Below are positions 1-9,600 of a stretch of DNA of 64,000 nt, piece by piece (the first letter of the stretch is position 1; each line of letters begins with the position of its first letter). The notes beneath the pieces were generated by a model that was not told where the DNA came from, made no database searches, and saw nothing but the letters and a program-made list of their open reading frames with translations. This DNA is from Chitinophagaceae bacterium (lineage in GTDB: Bacteria; Bacteroidota; Bacteroidia; Cytophagales; Cytophagaceae): NCBI GenBank assembly GCA_028288365.1, contig JAQBNU010000063.1, positions 1 through 64,000 on the forward strand, read 5' to 3'. The translations under genes and the position numbers were made by a program.

Positions 1-335
1 GCAAAGGCATCAAAAGTAGCGAGTGCAAATCGCGATCCCATGGAATAACCCACCAATGAAAAACGATTGATCTTTTGTATAGCGAAGAAATCTGCCATGA
101 TAGCGGACCAGTCTTCTTTCTCTAAGGGTTGAGTTTTGTTGTGCCAGAAACTTTGTCCGTGGTAAAAAAGATCGAAGGAATAAATGGTGTATTTACTACC
201 GTACAACGTTTCCAGTTCGCGGTACACATCATGGTCCTGACCATAACCGTGAAAACAAAGCAGCACGCTTGAGCCTTTACCATATTGTCTGTAGTGCAGA
301 CAGGCTTTATCGGTTTCAAGAGATAGATGTTTCAC
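1..335 (-). CDS. alpha/beta hydrolase, C-terminus cut by window edge
   Basis: The first 111 residues of an alpha/beta-hydrolase-fold protein run off the left edge. Visible fold landmarks are the oxyanion-hole segment CFHGYGQ (residues 27-33), the strand SFDLFYHGQS (53-62) and the nucleophile elbow GYSMGS with Ser98. The acid and histidine of the triad would lie outside the window. The start is a GTG at 335: an in-frame TGA lies only three codons upstream and there is no in-frame ATG before the elbow. The substrate cannot be told; such proteins act as esterases, thioesterases (MenH-like) or lipases. The 445-base gap upstream separates it from typA, which lies on the same strand. Confidence 0.8.
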   Translation of the reverse strand, partial: MKHLSLETDKACLHYRQYGKGSSVLLCFHGYGQDHDVYRELETLYGSKYTIYSFDLFYHGQSFWHNKTQPLEKEDWSAIMADFFAIQKINRFSLVGYSMGSRFALATFDAF

Positions 336-547
336 AGGAGTTCATCGTTAGGGACAGTAAAAGGTAGCTTTCAAAAAACAGAAAAACAAACTTCCACCAG
401 ATCATCCTTTGATTAAAAAATTGTAAAACCAATAAACAGCCTTTTCATAATGTTCAATTGATTATTTTGTATCTACCCTAAAGAGCAAACATGTATATTT
501 TATTACAATCGTAAAGTATGGTGCGGCTGGCGTCCACGAAAAGAGCG

Positions 548-615
548 AATTGTGACAGACATCGTTTGGAATTAACTACGCATAGTCAGCCAATACTATA
601 ATGTCTGTTACAATT
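548..615. repeat. inverted repeat, 15-bp arms, 38-bp spacer
   Basis: AATTGTGACAGACAT at 548-562 is the reverse complement of 601-615 with one mismatch. The arms are too far apart for a simple terminator. They could be ends of a very small miniature element or a regulator-binding pair. No target-site duplication was recognised. Confidence 0.5.
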
Positions 616-641
616 GGTTTTGGTGGCTCCCTTTTCTTTTG

Positions 642-675
642 TTTCTTTTCTTTTGGGTGAGCAAAAGAAAAGAAA
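642..675. repeat. 14-bp perfect hairpin, polypyrimidine/polypurine
   Basis: TTTCTTTTCTTTTG (642-655), loop GGTGAG, and the exact reverse complement (662-675). Upstream, 630-641 carries a further partial copy of the pyrimidine arm. The one-strand-pyrimidine composition resembles dispersed intergenic sequences I associate with Bacteroidota genomes, but a genome-wide count is needed to call it a repeat family. Confidence 0.5.
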
Positions 676-714
676 AAGGCTCGTATGAAAAACAAGCCCA
701 TCATAACATAAAAA

Positions 715-751
715 GAAAGCCCCAACAAACATAAAGTTTATTGGGTCTTTC
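715..751 (-). terminator. terminator of typA
   Basis: A 16-position stem (715-730 with 736-751, two mismatches, five-base loop) lies 30 bases beyond the typA stop codon. On the minus strand the stem is followed by TTTT. Confidence 0.65.
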
Positions 752-780
752 AATATAAAGCAAATGAATGCAATTCAGAA

Positions 781-2586
781 CTAGTCGTTCTTCTTGCTCA
801 TTCTTGTACGCTCGTTTTCATCCAAGTAGATTTTTCTCATACGGATGCTTTTTGGAGTAACTTCTACGTATTCGTCTTTTTGAATGTATTCCAATGATTC
901 TTCCAAAGAGAACTGGACTTTGGGAACGATACGCGCATTGTCGTCTGTACCGGAAGCACGCATGTTGGTCAGTTTCTTTTCACGGATGGTATTTACCGTT
1001 AAGTCATTGCCACGTGTATGTTCACCGATTACCTGACCCATGTATACTTCTTCACCTGGCTCAACAAAGAAGATTCCTCTGTCTTGTAGTTTGTCAATAG
1101 AGTAAGCTGTTGTTTTACCAGCATCCATGGAGATCAACGAACCACTGTTTCTTCCTGCTATATTTCCTTTGAATGGTTCGTAACCCATCAAACGGTGTGT
1201 CATGACTGCTTCCCCTTGTGATACGGTCAATACGTTGTTACGTAGGCCCATGATACCACGAGAAGGAATTTCAAATTCCAAATGTTGCACGTCACCTTTA
1301 GGTTCCATGATTTTCAATTCCCCTCTGCGCATCGTCACCAATTCAATGACTTTACCAGAAAATTCCTGAGGCACATCAACGACCATCAATTCGATCGGTT
1401 CGCTTTTTTGTCCGTCTATTTCTTTGTACAATACCTGAGGTTGTCCTACCTGTAATTCGTATCCTTCTCTGCGCATGGTTTCAATCAATACAGACAAGTG
1501 CAAAATACCACGACCAAATACTAAGAATTTATCTTCTGTGTCAGTTTCCTGAACTCTCAAGGCCAAGTTTTTCTCGATCTCTTTGTACAAGCGATCACGC
1601 AAGTGACGTGATGTTACAAATTTACCTTCTTTACCAAAGAACGGAGAGTTGTTAATCGTAAACAACATACTCATCGTAGGTTCATCTACACTGATACGCT
1701 CCAAGGCTTCCGGTTTATCAGCATCAGCGATGGTATCACCGATTTCGAATTCGTCTATACCGATCACCGCACAGATTTCTCCTTGCGGCACTTCAGCCAC
1801 TTTCACTCTACCCAAGCCTTCAAAGATTTGGAGTTCTTTGATTTTCATTTTCTTGATCGAACCATCAGACTTAATCAATGCGATTTGCTGACCTTCTTTC
1901 AAGGTACCACGGAATACTCTTCCGATAGCGATACGTCCAACGAACGCTGAATAATCCAAAGAAGTAATCTGCATTTGTGCAGGACCTTCTAGGAATGGCG
2001 CTCTTGGAATGACTTTAATGATGGTATCCAATAAAGGAGTAATGTCAGCCGTTGGTTCTTTCCAGTCGTAACCCATCCATCCTTGTTTGGATGAACCGTA
2101 TAACGTAGCGAAATCCAATTGATCTTCTGTTGCTCCTAAGTTGAACATCAAGTCAAATACAGACTCATGTACTTCGTCGGGACGACAGTTTTCTTTATCT
2201 ACTTTATTGATGATCAAGATGGGTTTCAAACCAAGCGCCAACGCTTTGCCCAATACGAAACGAGTTTGAGGCATCGCCCCTTCAAACGCATCTACCAGCA
2301 GACATACACCGTCTGCCATTTTCAACACACGTTCTACTTCACCTCCAAAGTCACTGTGACCAGGAGTATCGATGATGTTGATTTTATAATCTTTGTAACG
2401 TACAGATACGTTCTTGGAAGTGATGGTAATTCCGCGTTCACGTTCCAGGTCGTTGTTGTCAAGGATCAAGTCCCCAAACTCCTGGTTCTCTCTAAAGATC
2501 TTAGAGGCGTGAATAATTTTATCAACCAATGTAGTTTTACCGTGATCGACGTGGGCAATAATGGCTATGTTTCTTATTTCTTGCAT
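781..2586 (-). CDS. typA: ribosome-associated GTPase TypA/BipA
   Basis: A translational GTPase of the EF-G/LepA superfamily that binds the ribosome and is linked to 50S assembly and stress or low-temperature growth. At 601 aa it has the usual TypA length. The G1 motif AHVDHGKTTL is at residues 11-20, followed by switch I RGITI, G3 DTPGH and G4 NKVD. The C-terminal part carries the domain III/V and TypA-specific sequence (SRGIMGLR, RASGTDDN). The start is the ATG at 2586, giving the canonical MQEIRNIAIIAHVDHG N-terminus. It is transcribed divergently from metG and ends in its own terminator. Identification is firm. Confidence 0.97.
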   Translation of the reverse strand: MQEIRNIAIIAHVDHGKTTLVDKIIHASKIFRENQEFGDLILDNNDLERERGITITSKNVSVRYKDYKINIIDTPGHSDFGGEVERVLKMADGVCLLVDAFEGAMPQTRFVLGKALALGLKPILIINKVDKENCRPDEVHESVFDLMFNLGATEDQLDFATLYGSSKQGWMGYDWKEPTADITPLLDTIIKVIPRAPFLEGPAQMQITSLDYSAFVGRIAIGRVFRGTLKEGQQIALIKSDGSIKKMKIKELQIFEGLGRVKVAEVPQGEICAVIGIDEFEIGDTIADADKPEALERISVDEPTMSMLFTINNSPFFGKEGKFVTSRHLRDRLYKEIEKNLALRVQETDTEDKFLVFGRGILHLSVLIETMRREGYELQVGQPQVLYKEIDGQKSEPIELMVVDVPQEFSGKVIELVTMRRGELKIMEPKGDVQHLEFEIPSRGIMGLRNNVLTVSQGEAVMTHRLMGYEPFKGNIAGRNSGSLISMDAGKTTAYSIDKLQDRGIFFVEPGEEVYMGQVIGEHTRGNDLTVNTIREKKLTNMRASGTDDNARIVPKVQFSLEESLEYIQKDEYVEVTPKSIRMRKIYLDENERTRMSKKND

Positions 2587-2612
2587 GACTGTATAAAATG
2601 CGTATCAGGGTG

Positions 2613-2620
2613 CAAAGTTA
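2613..2620 (-). promoter_or_regulatory. -7 promoter element of typA
   Basis: TAACTTTG on the minus strand matches the Bacteroidota sigma-A -7 consensus TAnnTTTG, 26 bases before the typA ATG. No good -33 TTG is seen at the right distance. Confidence 0.55.
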
Positions 2621-2673
2621 CTAATTACAAACCTAAATAGAGTCATATAAAAGAAAATAAGTGCTAAAAATCC

Positions 2674-2681
2674 TATCTTTG
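2674..2681 (+). promoter_or_regulatory. -7 promoter element of metG
   Basis: TATCTTTG fits TAnnTTTG exactly and lies 19 bases before the metG ATG, implying a leader of about 12-15 bases. It lies only 53 bases from the divergent typA -7 element. Confidence 0.6.
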
Positions 2682-2700
2682 CACTAAAATCTACCAATTG

Positions 2701-4767
2701 ATGGCTTCTGAATTCAAAAGATATACGGTTACATCGGCTTTACCTTATGCCAATGGCCCTGTTCACATCGGTCATTTGGCCGGCGTATATGTCCCAGCGG
2801 ACATCTATGTAAGATACTTACGCTCTACGGGAAAGGATGTGCTTTTCATCGGTGGTTCAGACGAACACGGGGTACCCATTACCATCCGGGCAAAAAAAGA
2901 AGGTGTCACCCCTCAGCAGGTGGTGGATAAATACCATGAACTGATCAAAAAATCATTCGCTGATCTGGGCATCTCCTTTGACATTTACTCCCGTACATCC
3001 AGTAAAATACATGCGGAAACCTCTTCTGCTTTTTTCAAAACATTGTACGACAAGAAAGCTTTCATTGAAAAAACATCCGAGCAATATTTTGACCCGACAG
3101 CCAATCAGTTTTTAGCGGACCGCTACATCGTAGGTACTTGTCCTCATTGCGGCAATGAGAATGCTTACGGCGATCAATGTGAAAATTGCGGTTCGACCTT
3201 GAGTCCTTCTGAATTAAAGAATCCTAAATCCATGTTGAGCGGTGCACAGCCGATCTTGAAAGATACCAAACACTGGTACCTTCCATTGGATCAATACGAA
3301 CCATGGTTGAAGCAATGGATTTTGGAAGATCATAAAGACTGGAAGCCCAATGTATACGGTCAATGCAAGTCCTGGATTGATCAGGGTTTACAACCGCGCG
3401 CCGTAACCAGAGATTTGGATTGGGGGGTGCCTGTTCCGCTTCCAGATGCAGAAGGAAAAGTATTGTACGTGTGGTTTGATGCACCGATCGGTTACATTTC
3501 TGCTACACGCGATTATTTTGCGCAAGGTCCATCAGCCAATCATGCAAAGAACACCTGGGAAACGTATTGGAAAGACAAAGACAGTAAGTTGGTACACTTC
3601 ATCGGTAAAGACAACATTGTTTTCCACTGCATCATCTTTCCTGCCATGTTGAAAGCAGAAGGCAGTTATATTTTACCCGATCAGGTGCCAGCCAATGAAT
3701 TCATGAACCTGGAAGGAAATAAAATCTCTACGTCCCGCAACTGGGCCGTATGGTTGCATGAATATTTAGAAGAATTTCCAGGCAAGCAAGATGTGTTGCG
3801 CTACGTACTCTGCGCCAATGCACCGGAGACGAAGGACAATGATTTTACCTGGAAAGATTTTCAAAATAGAAACAACAACGAGCTCGTTGCCATTCTAGGA
3901 AACTTCATCAACCGTGCAGCGGTGTTGACACAAAAATATTATGACGGTAAAGTTCCTGCGTTGAATGCACTGACATCACAGGATCAGGAGTTCATCGATA
4001 AAATAAAATCCTTTCCAACAGAAATCGGAAAGTCCATTGAAGCTTATCGTTTCAGAGAAGCATTGAGCATCTACATAGATCTTGCCCGCACAGGAAATAA
4101 ATACCTGGCCGATAACGAGCCCTGGAAAATTCAGGCCACCGATCCGGAGCGTGTAAAAACAATCTTGCACCTATCGCTACAACTGGCCGCTAACCTGGCT
4201 ATTCTGGGTGAACCGTTTATTCCGTTCAGTGCGAAGAAATTATTTGACATGCTGAACTTCACTCCGGTCAACTGGACAGCAGCAGGTTCTTCTACATTAT
4301 TGAAAGAAGGACATCAGTTGAACAAACCGGAATTGCTGTTTGAAAAACTGGAAGACGATGTCATCGCTAAACAAGTACAAAAATTGGAAGACACGAAAAA
4401 AGAAAACGAATACGCTACGTTGACCGTGAAGCCCGCGAAAGAAGCGGTGCAATTTGACGACTTTACAAAAATGGACATTCGTGTCGCCACGATCCTCACC
4501 GCAGAGAAAGTAGCGAAGACCAAAAAACTATTAAAGCTTACCCTTGATACAGGTCTCGATCAACGCACTGTGGTGAGTGGTATTGCAGAATACTACGAAC
4601 CCGAACAAATTATAGGCAAACAAGTATGTTTGCTGGCAAACCTTGCTCCAAGAGACATCAAAGGCATACCATCACAAGGCATGATTTTGATGGCGGAAGA
4701 TAAGGATGGGAAACTCTCTTTTGTTTCACCGGGTTTTACTGTGGCGAATGGAAGTCAGATCAGTTAA
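2701..4767 (+). CDS. metG: methionyl-tRNA synthetase
   Basis: Charges tRNA-Met with methionine (class I aminoacyl-tRNA synthetase). The protein is 688 aa. The N-terminal Rossmann catalytic domain carries the HIGH motif HIGH (residues 22-25). A zinc knuckle contains CPHCGN and CENCG. The KMSKS loop appears as KISTS, followed by the anticodon-binding helical domain. The last ~110 residues are a tRNA-binding/dimerisation domain of the Trbp111/EMAP type ([14 protein letters not shown]). I chose ATG 2701 over the TTG immediately before it because the ATG sits correctly behind the -7 element. Its stop codon is immediately followed by a dispersed repeat element. Confidence 0.97.
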   Translation: MASEFKRYTVTSALPYANGPVHIGHLAGVYVPADIYVRYLRSTGKDVLFIGGSDEHGVPITIRAKKEGVTPQQVVDKYHELIKKSFADLGISFDIYSRTSSKIHAETSSAFFKTLYDKKAFIEKTSEQYFDPTANQFLADRYIVGTCPHCGNENAYGDQCENCGSTLSPSELKNPKSMLSGAQPILKDTKHWYLPLDQYEPWLKQWILEDHKDWKPNVYGQCKSWIDQGLQPRAVTRDLDWGVPVPLPDAEGKVLYVWFDAPIGYISATRDYFAQGPSANHAKNTWETYWKDKDSKLVHFIGKDNIVFHCIIFPAMLKAEGSYILPDQVPANEFMNLEGNKISTSRNWAVWLHEYLEEFPGKQDVLRYVLCANAPETKDNDFTWKDFQNRNNNELVAILGNFINRAAVLTQKYYDGKVPALNALTSQDQEFIDKIKSFPTEIGKSIEAYRFREALSIYIDLARTGNKYLADNEPWKIQATDPERVKTILHLSLQLAANLAILGEPFIPFSAKKLFDMLNFTPVNWTAAGSSTLLKEGHQLNKPELLFEKLEDDVIAKQVQKLEDTKKENEYATLTVKPAKEAVQFDDFTKMDIRVATILTAEKVAKTKKLLKLTLDTGLDQRTVVSGIAEYYEPEQIIGKQVCLLANLAPRDIKGIPSQGMILMAEDKDGKLSFVSPGFTVANGSQIS

Positions 4768-4770
4768 AAT

Positions 4771-4812
4771 CAGTGGACAGTGATTCCCGATGCTTCGGGA
4801 TCAGTAATCAGA
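4771..4812 (+). repeat. dispersed stop-codon-adjacent repeat, variant with extra hairpin
   Basis: Starts three bases after the metG stop. It has the family core CAGTGGACAG but is interrupted by CCCGATGCTTCGGG, itself a small hairpin. Its inverted partner is 5191-5232 (38 of 42 positions identical, with a 32-base identical core). Confidence 0.7.
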
Positions 4813-4820
4813 ATTTTTTA

Positions 4821-4863
4821 AACAGAAAACCCTTTGCATCTATCGCGCAAAGGGCTTTCTGTT
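4821..4863 (+). terminator. terminator of metG
   Basis: The stem AACAGAAA-x-CCCTTTGC pairs with GCAAAGGG and TTTCTGTT across a short loop, about 55 bases after the metG stop. Confidence 0.7.
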
Positions 4864-4999
4864 TTATACTAGCAGGTTGTTCTCATCAAAGAAATAACAT
4901 TTCGCTAATTGCCGAACTGAGGCGAGCATCACTTGTACCAATAGAAGTTTATCCCGAACACTCACCTCATTTTCAAATAGGCTAAACGAGGGGTTTCTT

Positions 5000-5058
5000 T
5001 CGGCTCTCTCCCGGGTATGTCCCGCCTTTGTCTCGGGTATGTCCCGGGTATGAGCCGA
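5000..5058. repeat. GC-rich direct and inverted repeat island
   Basis: TCGGCTC (5000-5006) and GAGCCGA (5052-5058) form the base of a stem. Inside it GGGTATGTCCCG occurs at 5013-5024 and 5035-5046, with a partial third copy (GGGTATG) at 5046-5052. The base composition is strikingly GC-rich against the AT-rich surroundings. Confidence 0.6.
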
Positions 5059-5108
5059 TACTACAACTATTATGTTAAATAGAATAATAGCCCGGTAAGC
5101 CTATAAAA

Positions 5109-5141
5109 AAAGGAACCCAACCCGTCCGGTTGAATTCCTTT
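5109..5141 (-). terminator. probable terminator of the efflux operon
   Basis: A 14-position stem (AAAGGAA...CAACC with GGTTG...TTCCTTT, two mismatches, five-base loop) lies downstream of the tolC-like gene. The stem has A and T tracts on both sides, so it may work in both directions. Confidence 0.55.
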
Positions 5142-5190
5142 CTATGATTCTAAGTACTCTTTATGAGCACATGATATGAAATAGCCTTCT

Positions 5191-5232
5191 TCTGGTCATT
5201 GATCCCGAAGCATCGGGAATCACTGTCCACTT
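5191..5232 (-). repeat. dispersed repeat, inverted partner of 4771-4812
   Basis: Reverse-complement copy of the element behind metG. It ends four bases before the stop codon of the tolC-like gene, so both convergent genes carry the element at their 3' ends. Confidence 0.7.
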
Positions 5233-5235
5233 CTC

Positions 5236-6600
5236 TTAATACACCAACAATCCCTGCGCTTTCAAATAATTCAACTCACTCAACTTGGCGTTGAATGCAG
5301 CTTGTGACAAACGGAATTGAGAGTCTTCGTAACTTTGTTGTACCATTCGGTATTCGATATAAGTAGAAACGCCCTGTGCAAATCGCTTGGCCGCAATGTC
5401 CAGGTTTTCATTGGCTAATTGTACACTTTGTTTTTCCAGTTCTACAATGTCCAGGTTATTTTTAAAACTCAAATACGCTTTGTATAAATTAGCTCTTTCC
5501 TGAGATTGCGCAGCTTCCAGTCTGATGTTGTCAGATCGTATTTGTACCAATTGATTTTTAATGGCGGTGTTTGTCGTCAGGTTGTTGAGGATCGTCCAGG
5601 AGAAAAGTAACCCCACATTATACCCATAGTTTTCATTGAGTCGCTGCAAGCCAATGTCATTGGTCACTCTCTGATACGTATAATTTCCGGTCACACCTAT
5701 CTTAGGATAACGATTGCCTTTGAACTCTTTCAGCGCCAGTTTGTCGATTTCAATTGTTTTTTTACTCGCTAAAATACTGTTGTTGCTCATGTTGGTCTTC
5801 TCCAATGCTTCTTCAAAATTGGGCTGAGTGTCTACCGTAATCGTATCGGGCACACCAAACTCTACTTCAACAGAACGCTTCAACAGATTATTTAAACCGA
5901 TGCGCTGATCGTTGAGTAAACTTTGCTGTTGTATGATTTGAGATTGAATGTTGTTGTAATCAATTTGTGTTTGCAACACATCCACTTTAGAACCGTATCC
6001 TGTTTTAAATTTCTGATCGGCCAATTTCTTTTGATCTTCACCTAACGACAGAGAAGTCTTTAACGATTTGATGTATTGCTCGATGCTGATCATTTGATAG
6101 TAAGCCGTAAGTGCCGTGAGCAAAGTAGTTTCTACAACCACTCTATATTGTATGTTGCTCAACTCTTCGTTTCTGTTCAATTTCTTTTTCGTTGCAAACA
6201 TCTTCAATCCGTCGAAGAAATACCAGGTACCAATGAGAGAAGGTGCGTAACTGGTATTGGTCAGCGTTTGTCCCGAAACATTCAATGCCGGATCAGAATA
6301 CTTCAAGGTACTTACCGTTTGACCAATACCTAAAGGTGAGCTGGGACTTCCTGCTGAAACAGAGATTTGCGGCAACATCCCTGTATTACCACCTGATACC
6401 GTTCCACCAGTAGACTGGCTGCCTCCAACCAATCCAATGTTGTTGTTGTTCTTGGCTACTTCAATATTATTTTTGGCTATTTCAATGTCGAAGTTATTCT
6501 CCATGATCAGTTGAATAACATCTTCCAACTTCATCACGTCCTGGCTTTGGGCCCGAAAACAAATGATGCTTATCAATAAAAATACAATTGTGCTACGCAT
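5236..6600 (-). CDS. TolC-family outer-membrane efflux channel
   Basis: Outer-membrane component of a tripartite RND pump: it forms the channel through which substrates leave the cell. The protein is 454 aa with a signal peptide (residues 1-20, cleaved after a segment ending RAQSQ). Two long helical OEP repeats contain heptad-like stretches (for example NNIEVAKNNNNIGLV and the C-terminal SYEDSQFRLSQAAFN). A Gly/Ser/Thr-rich insertion lies at about 55-100. It is the last gene of the adaptor-pump-channel operon, 6 bases after the pump gene. The substrate is unknown. The dispersed repeat abuts its stop codon. Confidence 0.9.
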   Translation of the reverse strand: MRSTIVFLLISIICFRAQSQDVMKLEDVIQLIMENNFDIEIAKNNIEVAKNNNNIGLVGGSQSTGGTVSGGNTGMLPQISVSAGSPSSPLGIGQTVSTLKYSDPALNVSGQTLTNTSYAPSLIGTWYFFDGLKMFATKKKLNRNEELSNIQYRVVVETTLLTALTAYYQMISIEQYIKSLKTSLSLGEDQKKLADQKFKTGYGSKVDVLQTQIDYNNIQSQIIQQQSLLNDQRIGLNNLLKRSVEVEFGVPDTITVDTQPNFEEALEKTNMSNNSILASKKTIEIDKLALKEFKGNRYPKIGVTGNYTYQRVTNDIGLQRLNENYGYNVGLLFSWTILNNLTTNTAIKNQLVQIRSDNIRLEAAQSQERANLYKAYLSFKNNLDIVELEKQSVQLANENLDIAAKRFAQGVSTYIEYRMVQQSYEDSQFRLSQAAFNAKLSELNYLKAQGLLVY

Positions 6601-6606
6601 ATAATT

Positions 6607-9600
6607 TTAAACTATTTTTTCTTTGCTTATAGATGATGTTGATTCTTCTTGTTTGATTTCCCTTGACAAATAACTGTAAAGAGCTGGTATAACAAACAAA
6701 GTGAGAATCAAAGAGAAAATGATACCACCAATGATGACAATCCCCATCGACATGCGGCTCTTGGAACCAGCGCCCAAAGCCAAGGCTATAGGCAAGGCAC
6801 CCAGCGCAGTAGCTAAACTTGTCATGAGGATCGGACGCAAACGAGCCACTGCTGCTTCGCGAATGGCTTCTGGTATTTTCATGCCGTCTTCTTTTAATTG
6901 ATTGGCAAACTCTACAATCAAAATACCATTCTTTGTTACCAAACCAATCAACATGATGATACCAATCTGGCTGAAAATATTTAATGTTTGATTGAAGTAC
7001 CACAAAGAAATCAACGCGCCGGCCAAGGCCAACGGCACGGTCAGCATGATCACAAAAGGATCAATGAAACTTTCAAACTGTGCGGCCAGTACCAGGTAAA
7101 TCAAAACCAAAGCCAGGTAAAAGGCCAACAATACATTGGAAGAACTTTCGGAGAAATCTCTTGCTGCTCCTGTCAGATCGGTAGAAAAGGATTCATCCAG
7201 CGTACGGTCTGCAATGCTTTGCATCGCTTTGATACCATCGCCAACGGTTTTACCCGGAGCAAGACCAGCAGATACGGTAGCAGACTTGTAACGGTTGTAG
7301 TGATACAATTGCGGAGGACTGCTGAGTTCTTTTACAGTAACTAAGTTGTCCATCTGAATCAATTCTCCGTTGATGTTTTTCACATACATCGATTTCAAAT
7401 CCATTGGATCGTTTCTGTCTTTGCGATCAACCTGACCAATGACCTGGTATTGTTTACCATTCATGATGAAATAACTGAACCGTTGTCCACTAAGTGCCAG
7501 CTGCAGTGTTTGACCAATGTCAATCGCTTCTACTCCCAGGTTTCTTGCTTTCTCCCGATCGATTTCAATTTGTAATTCCGGTTTATTGAATTTAAGATCC
7601 ACATCAAATACCTGAAACGTAGGGTCTTTGCTGACTTCATCCATGAACTTAGGCAGCGCTGTTTTTAATTTATCAAAGTTTTGTGCCTGAATCACAAACT
7701 GCACTGGCAAGCCACCACGTGAACCTCCAGCAGAAATGGTTTGCTGTTGTATCACCAATGTTTTAGCAACAGGAAACCCTTTGGCAACTTTCGTGATGTA
7801 ATCTGCTATTTCTTGTTGAGAGCGTTTTCTGTCCTTTGGTTCTTTCAACATGATGCGAGCCATACCAGAGTTAACGGCACCTGAGCCAGAAAAGCCCGGA
7901 GCGGTAATCAATAAGGCGACTTGCTTTTCAGGTATAGAATCGTCCACAAATTCAGACATGCCCAACATGAACTTATCCATGTAGTCATATGACGTACCTT
8001 CCGGTGCTGTGATTGTTAACCGCAGTGCACTGCGGTCATCCAGAGGAGCCAGTTCAGATTTTAGCAAGGAGCCAACAAAGAAAATCAAACCCACACAAAC
8101 AATAATGATCGCAATACCTTGCCATCTTCTTTGCATGAAATGTTCCAGGTTACGTCTATAAAAATTATTCATGCCAACAAAGAATGGTTCTGTCATGTCA
8201 TAGAACTTACTTTTCTTAGAACCTTTTCTACCTAGCTTGGCATTGAGCATAGGTGTTAAACTCAACGACACAAAGGCAGAAATCAATACGGCACCGGCAA
8301 TCACCACTCCGAATTCACGGAACAATCTTCCTACAAAACCTTCCAGAAAAATGAGTGGGAGAAATACCGCAGCCAACGTAATGGAAGTGGAGATAACAGC
8401 AAAATAAATTTCGTTAGACCCTTTGATCGCTGCTTCTTTCGGCGACATGCCTTCTTCTATTTTCTTGTAAATGTTTTCAGTAACCACTATACCATCATCC
8501 ACTACCAAACCCGTCGCCAATACGATAGCGAGCAAGGACAAAATATTGATAGAGTAACCCATGAAATACATGATAAAAAAAGCACCGATCAATGACACTG
8601 GAATATCTATCAACGGACGAATAGCAATTACCCAATCGCGGAAGAACAAATAGATGATTATAACCACCAACAGAATAGCGATTAGCAATGTCTCTTCTAC
8701 TTCTTCTACTGATTGTTTGATAAACTTTGTATTGTCAAGTCCTATGTCAATTTTATAATCCTTAGGAAGATCTTTTTTAATACCATCTAAACGTTTGTAA
8801 AACTCATCCGCTATGTCCAAGTAATTGGCACCAGGCTGCGGTACCAAACCCACACCCACCATGGGAATACCAGATTGTCTCAAAATGGTTTCTTCATTCT
8901 CCGCACCTAGTTTCGCATAACCAACATCTTTCAACAACACCGTTTGATCTCCGGATGTTTTGATGATCATGTTATTGAAGCTGGCTTCGTCGGTGAAGCG
9001 CCCCATGGTTCTTACTGTAAGTTCTGTCTGATTTCCCGCAATTTTTCCGGAAGGTAATTCTACATTTTCCCTTGTGAGTGCCGTGTTGATGTCTACTGGT
9101 GTAAGACCAAACGAAGCCAATTTAATCGGATCCATCCAGATGCGCATCGCATATCTTTTTTGTCCCCAAATCTGTACGCTACTGACACCGGATATGGTTT
9201 GTAAACGTTCGGCAATGACGTTCTCTGCATAATCACTTACGTCTAGATTGGATCGTGTATTGCTTTGAAGAACCAGTGCGATGATCGCGTCTGAGTTTGC
9301 ATCTGCCTTAGATACTACCGGTGGTGCATCGATGTCCTGCGGCAACTGACGGGCAGCCTGTCCTACCTTATCTCTTACGTCATTGGCTGCCGCTTCTAAG
9401 TTCGCATCCAGGTTAAACTCAACAGTAATAGAACTGGATCCCTGATTACTGGCAGAAGAAATACAACGTATACCTTCTATGCTGTTCAATACTTTTTCTA
9501 ATGGTTCTGTGATCTGAGATTCGATGACATCTGCATTTGCTCCCGCATAAGAAGTTCGTACCGTAATGATTGGAGGATCGATAGAAGGATACTCACGTAC

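Larger units (their letters stand above)
336..780. other. intergenic region, 445 bases, with inverted repeats
   Basis: No convincing gene is present. The stretch holds a 15-bp-arm inverted repeat (548-615), a purine/pyrimidine-rich 14-bp hairpin (642-675) and the typA terminator (715-751). The remainder is AT-rich without recognisable promoter elements for the hydrolase. Confidence 0.6.
4768..5235. other. intergenic region between convergent metG and efflux operon
   Basis: These 468 bases without a gene separate two convergent transcripts. They are bounded by two inverted copies of a dispersed element (4771-4812 and 5191-5232). Inside lie two terminator hairpins (4821-4863, 5109-5141) and a GC-rich repeat island (5000-5058). 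A weak inverted pair lies at 4918-4926 and 4961-4969. No protein remnant was recognised. Confidence 0.6.

Noticed and set aside
122-319. 65-codon minus-strand open frame with many Cys
   Set aside because: It is out of frame with the alpha/beta hydrolase reading frame that covers 1-335 and shows clear fold motifs.
2167-2640. 157-codon plus-strand frame
   Set aside because: Antisense shadow of the typA G domain, and it covers the typA promoter.
6593-7003. 136-codon minus-strand open frame
   Set aside because: Alternative frame inside the RND pump gene; the pump frame carries the family motifs.
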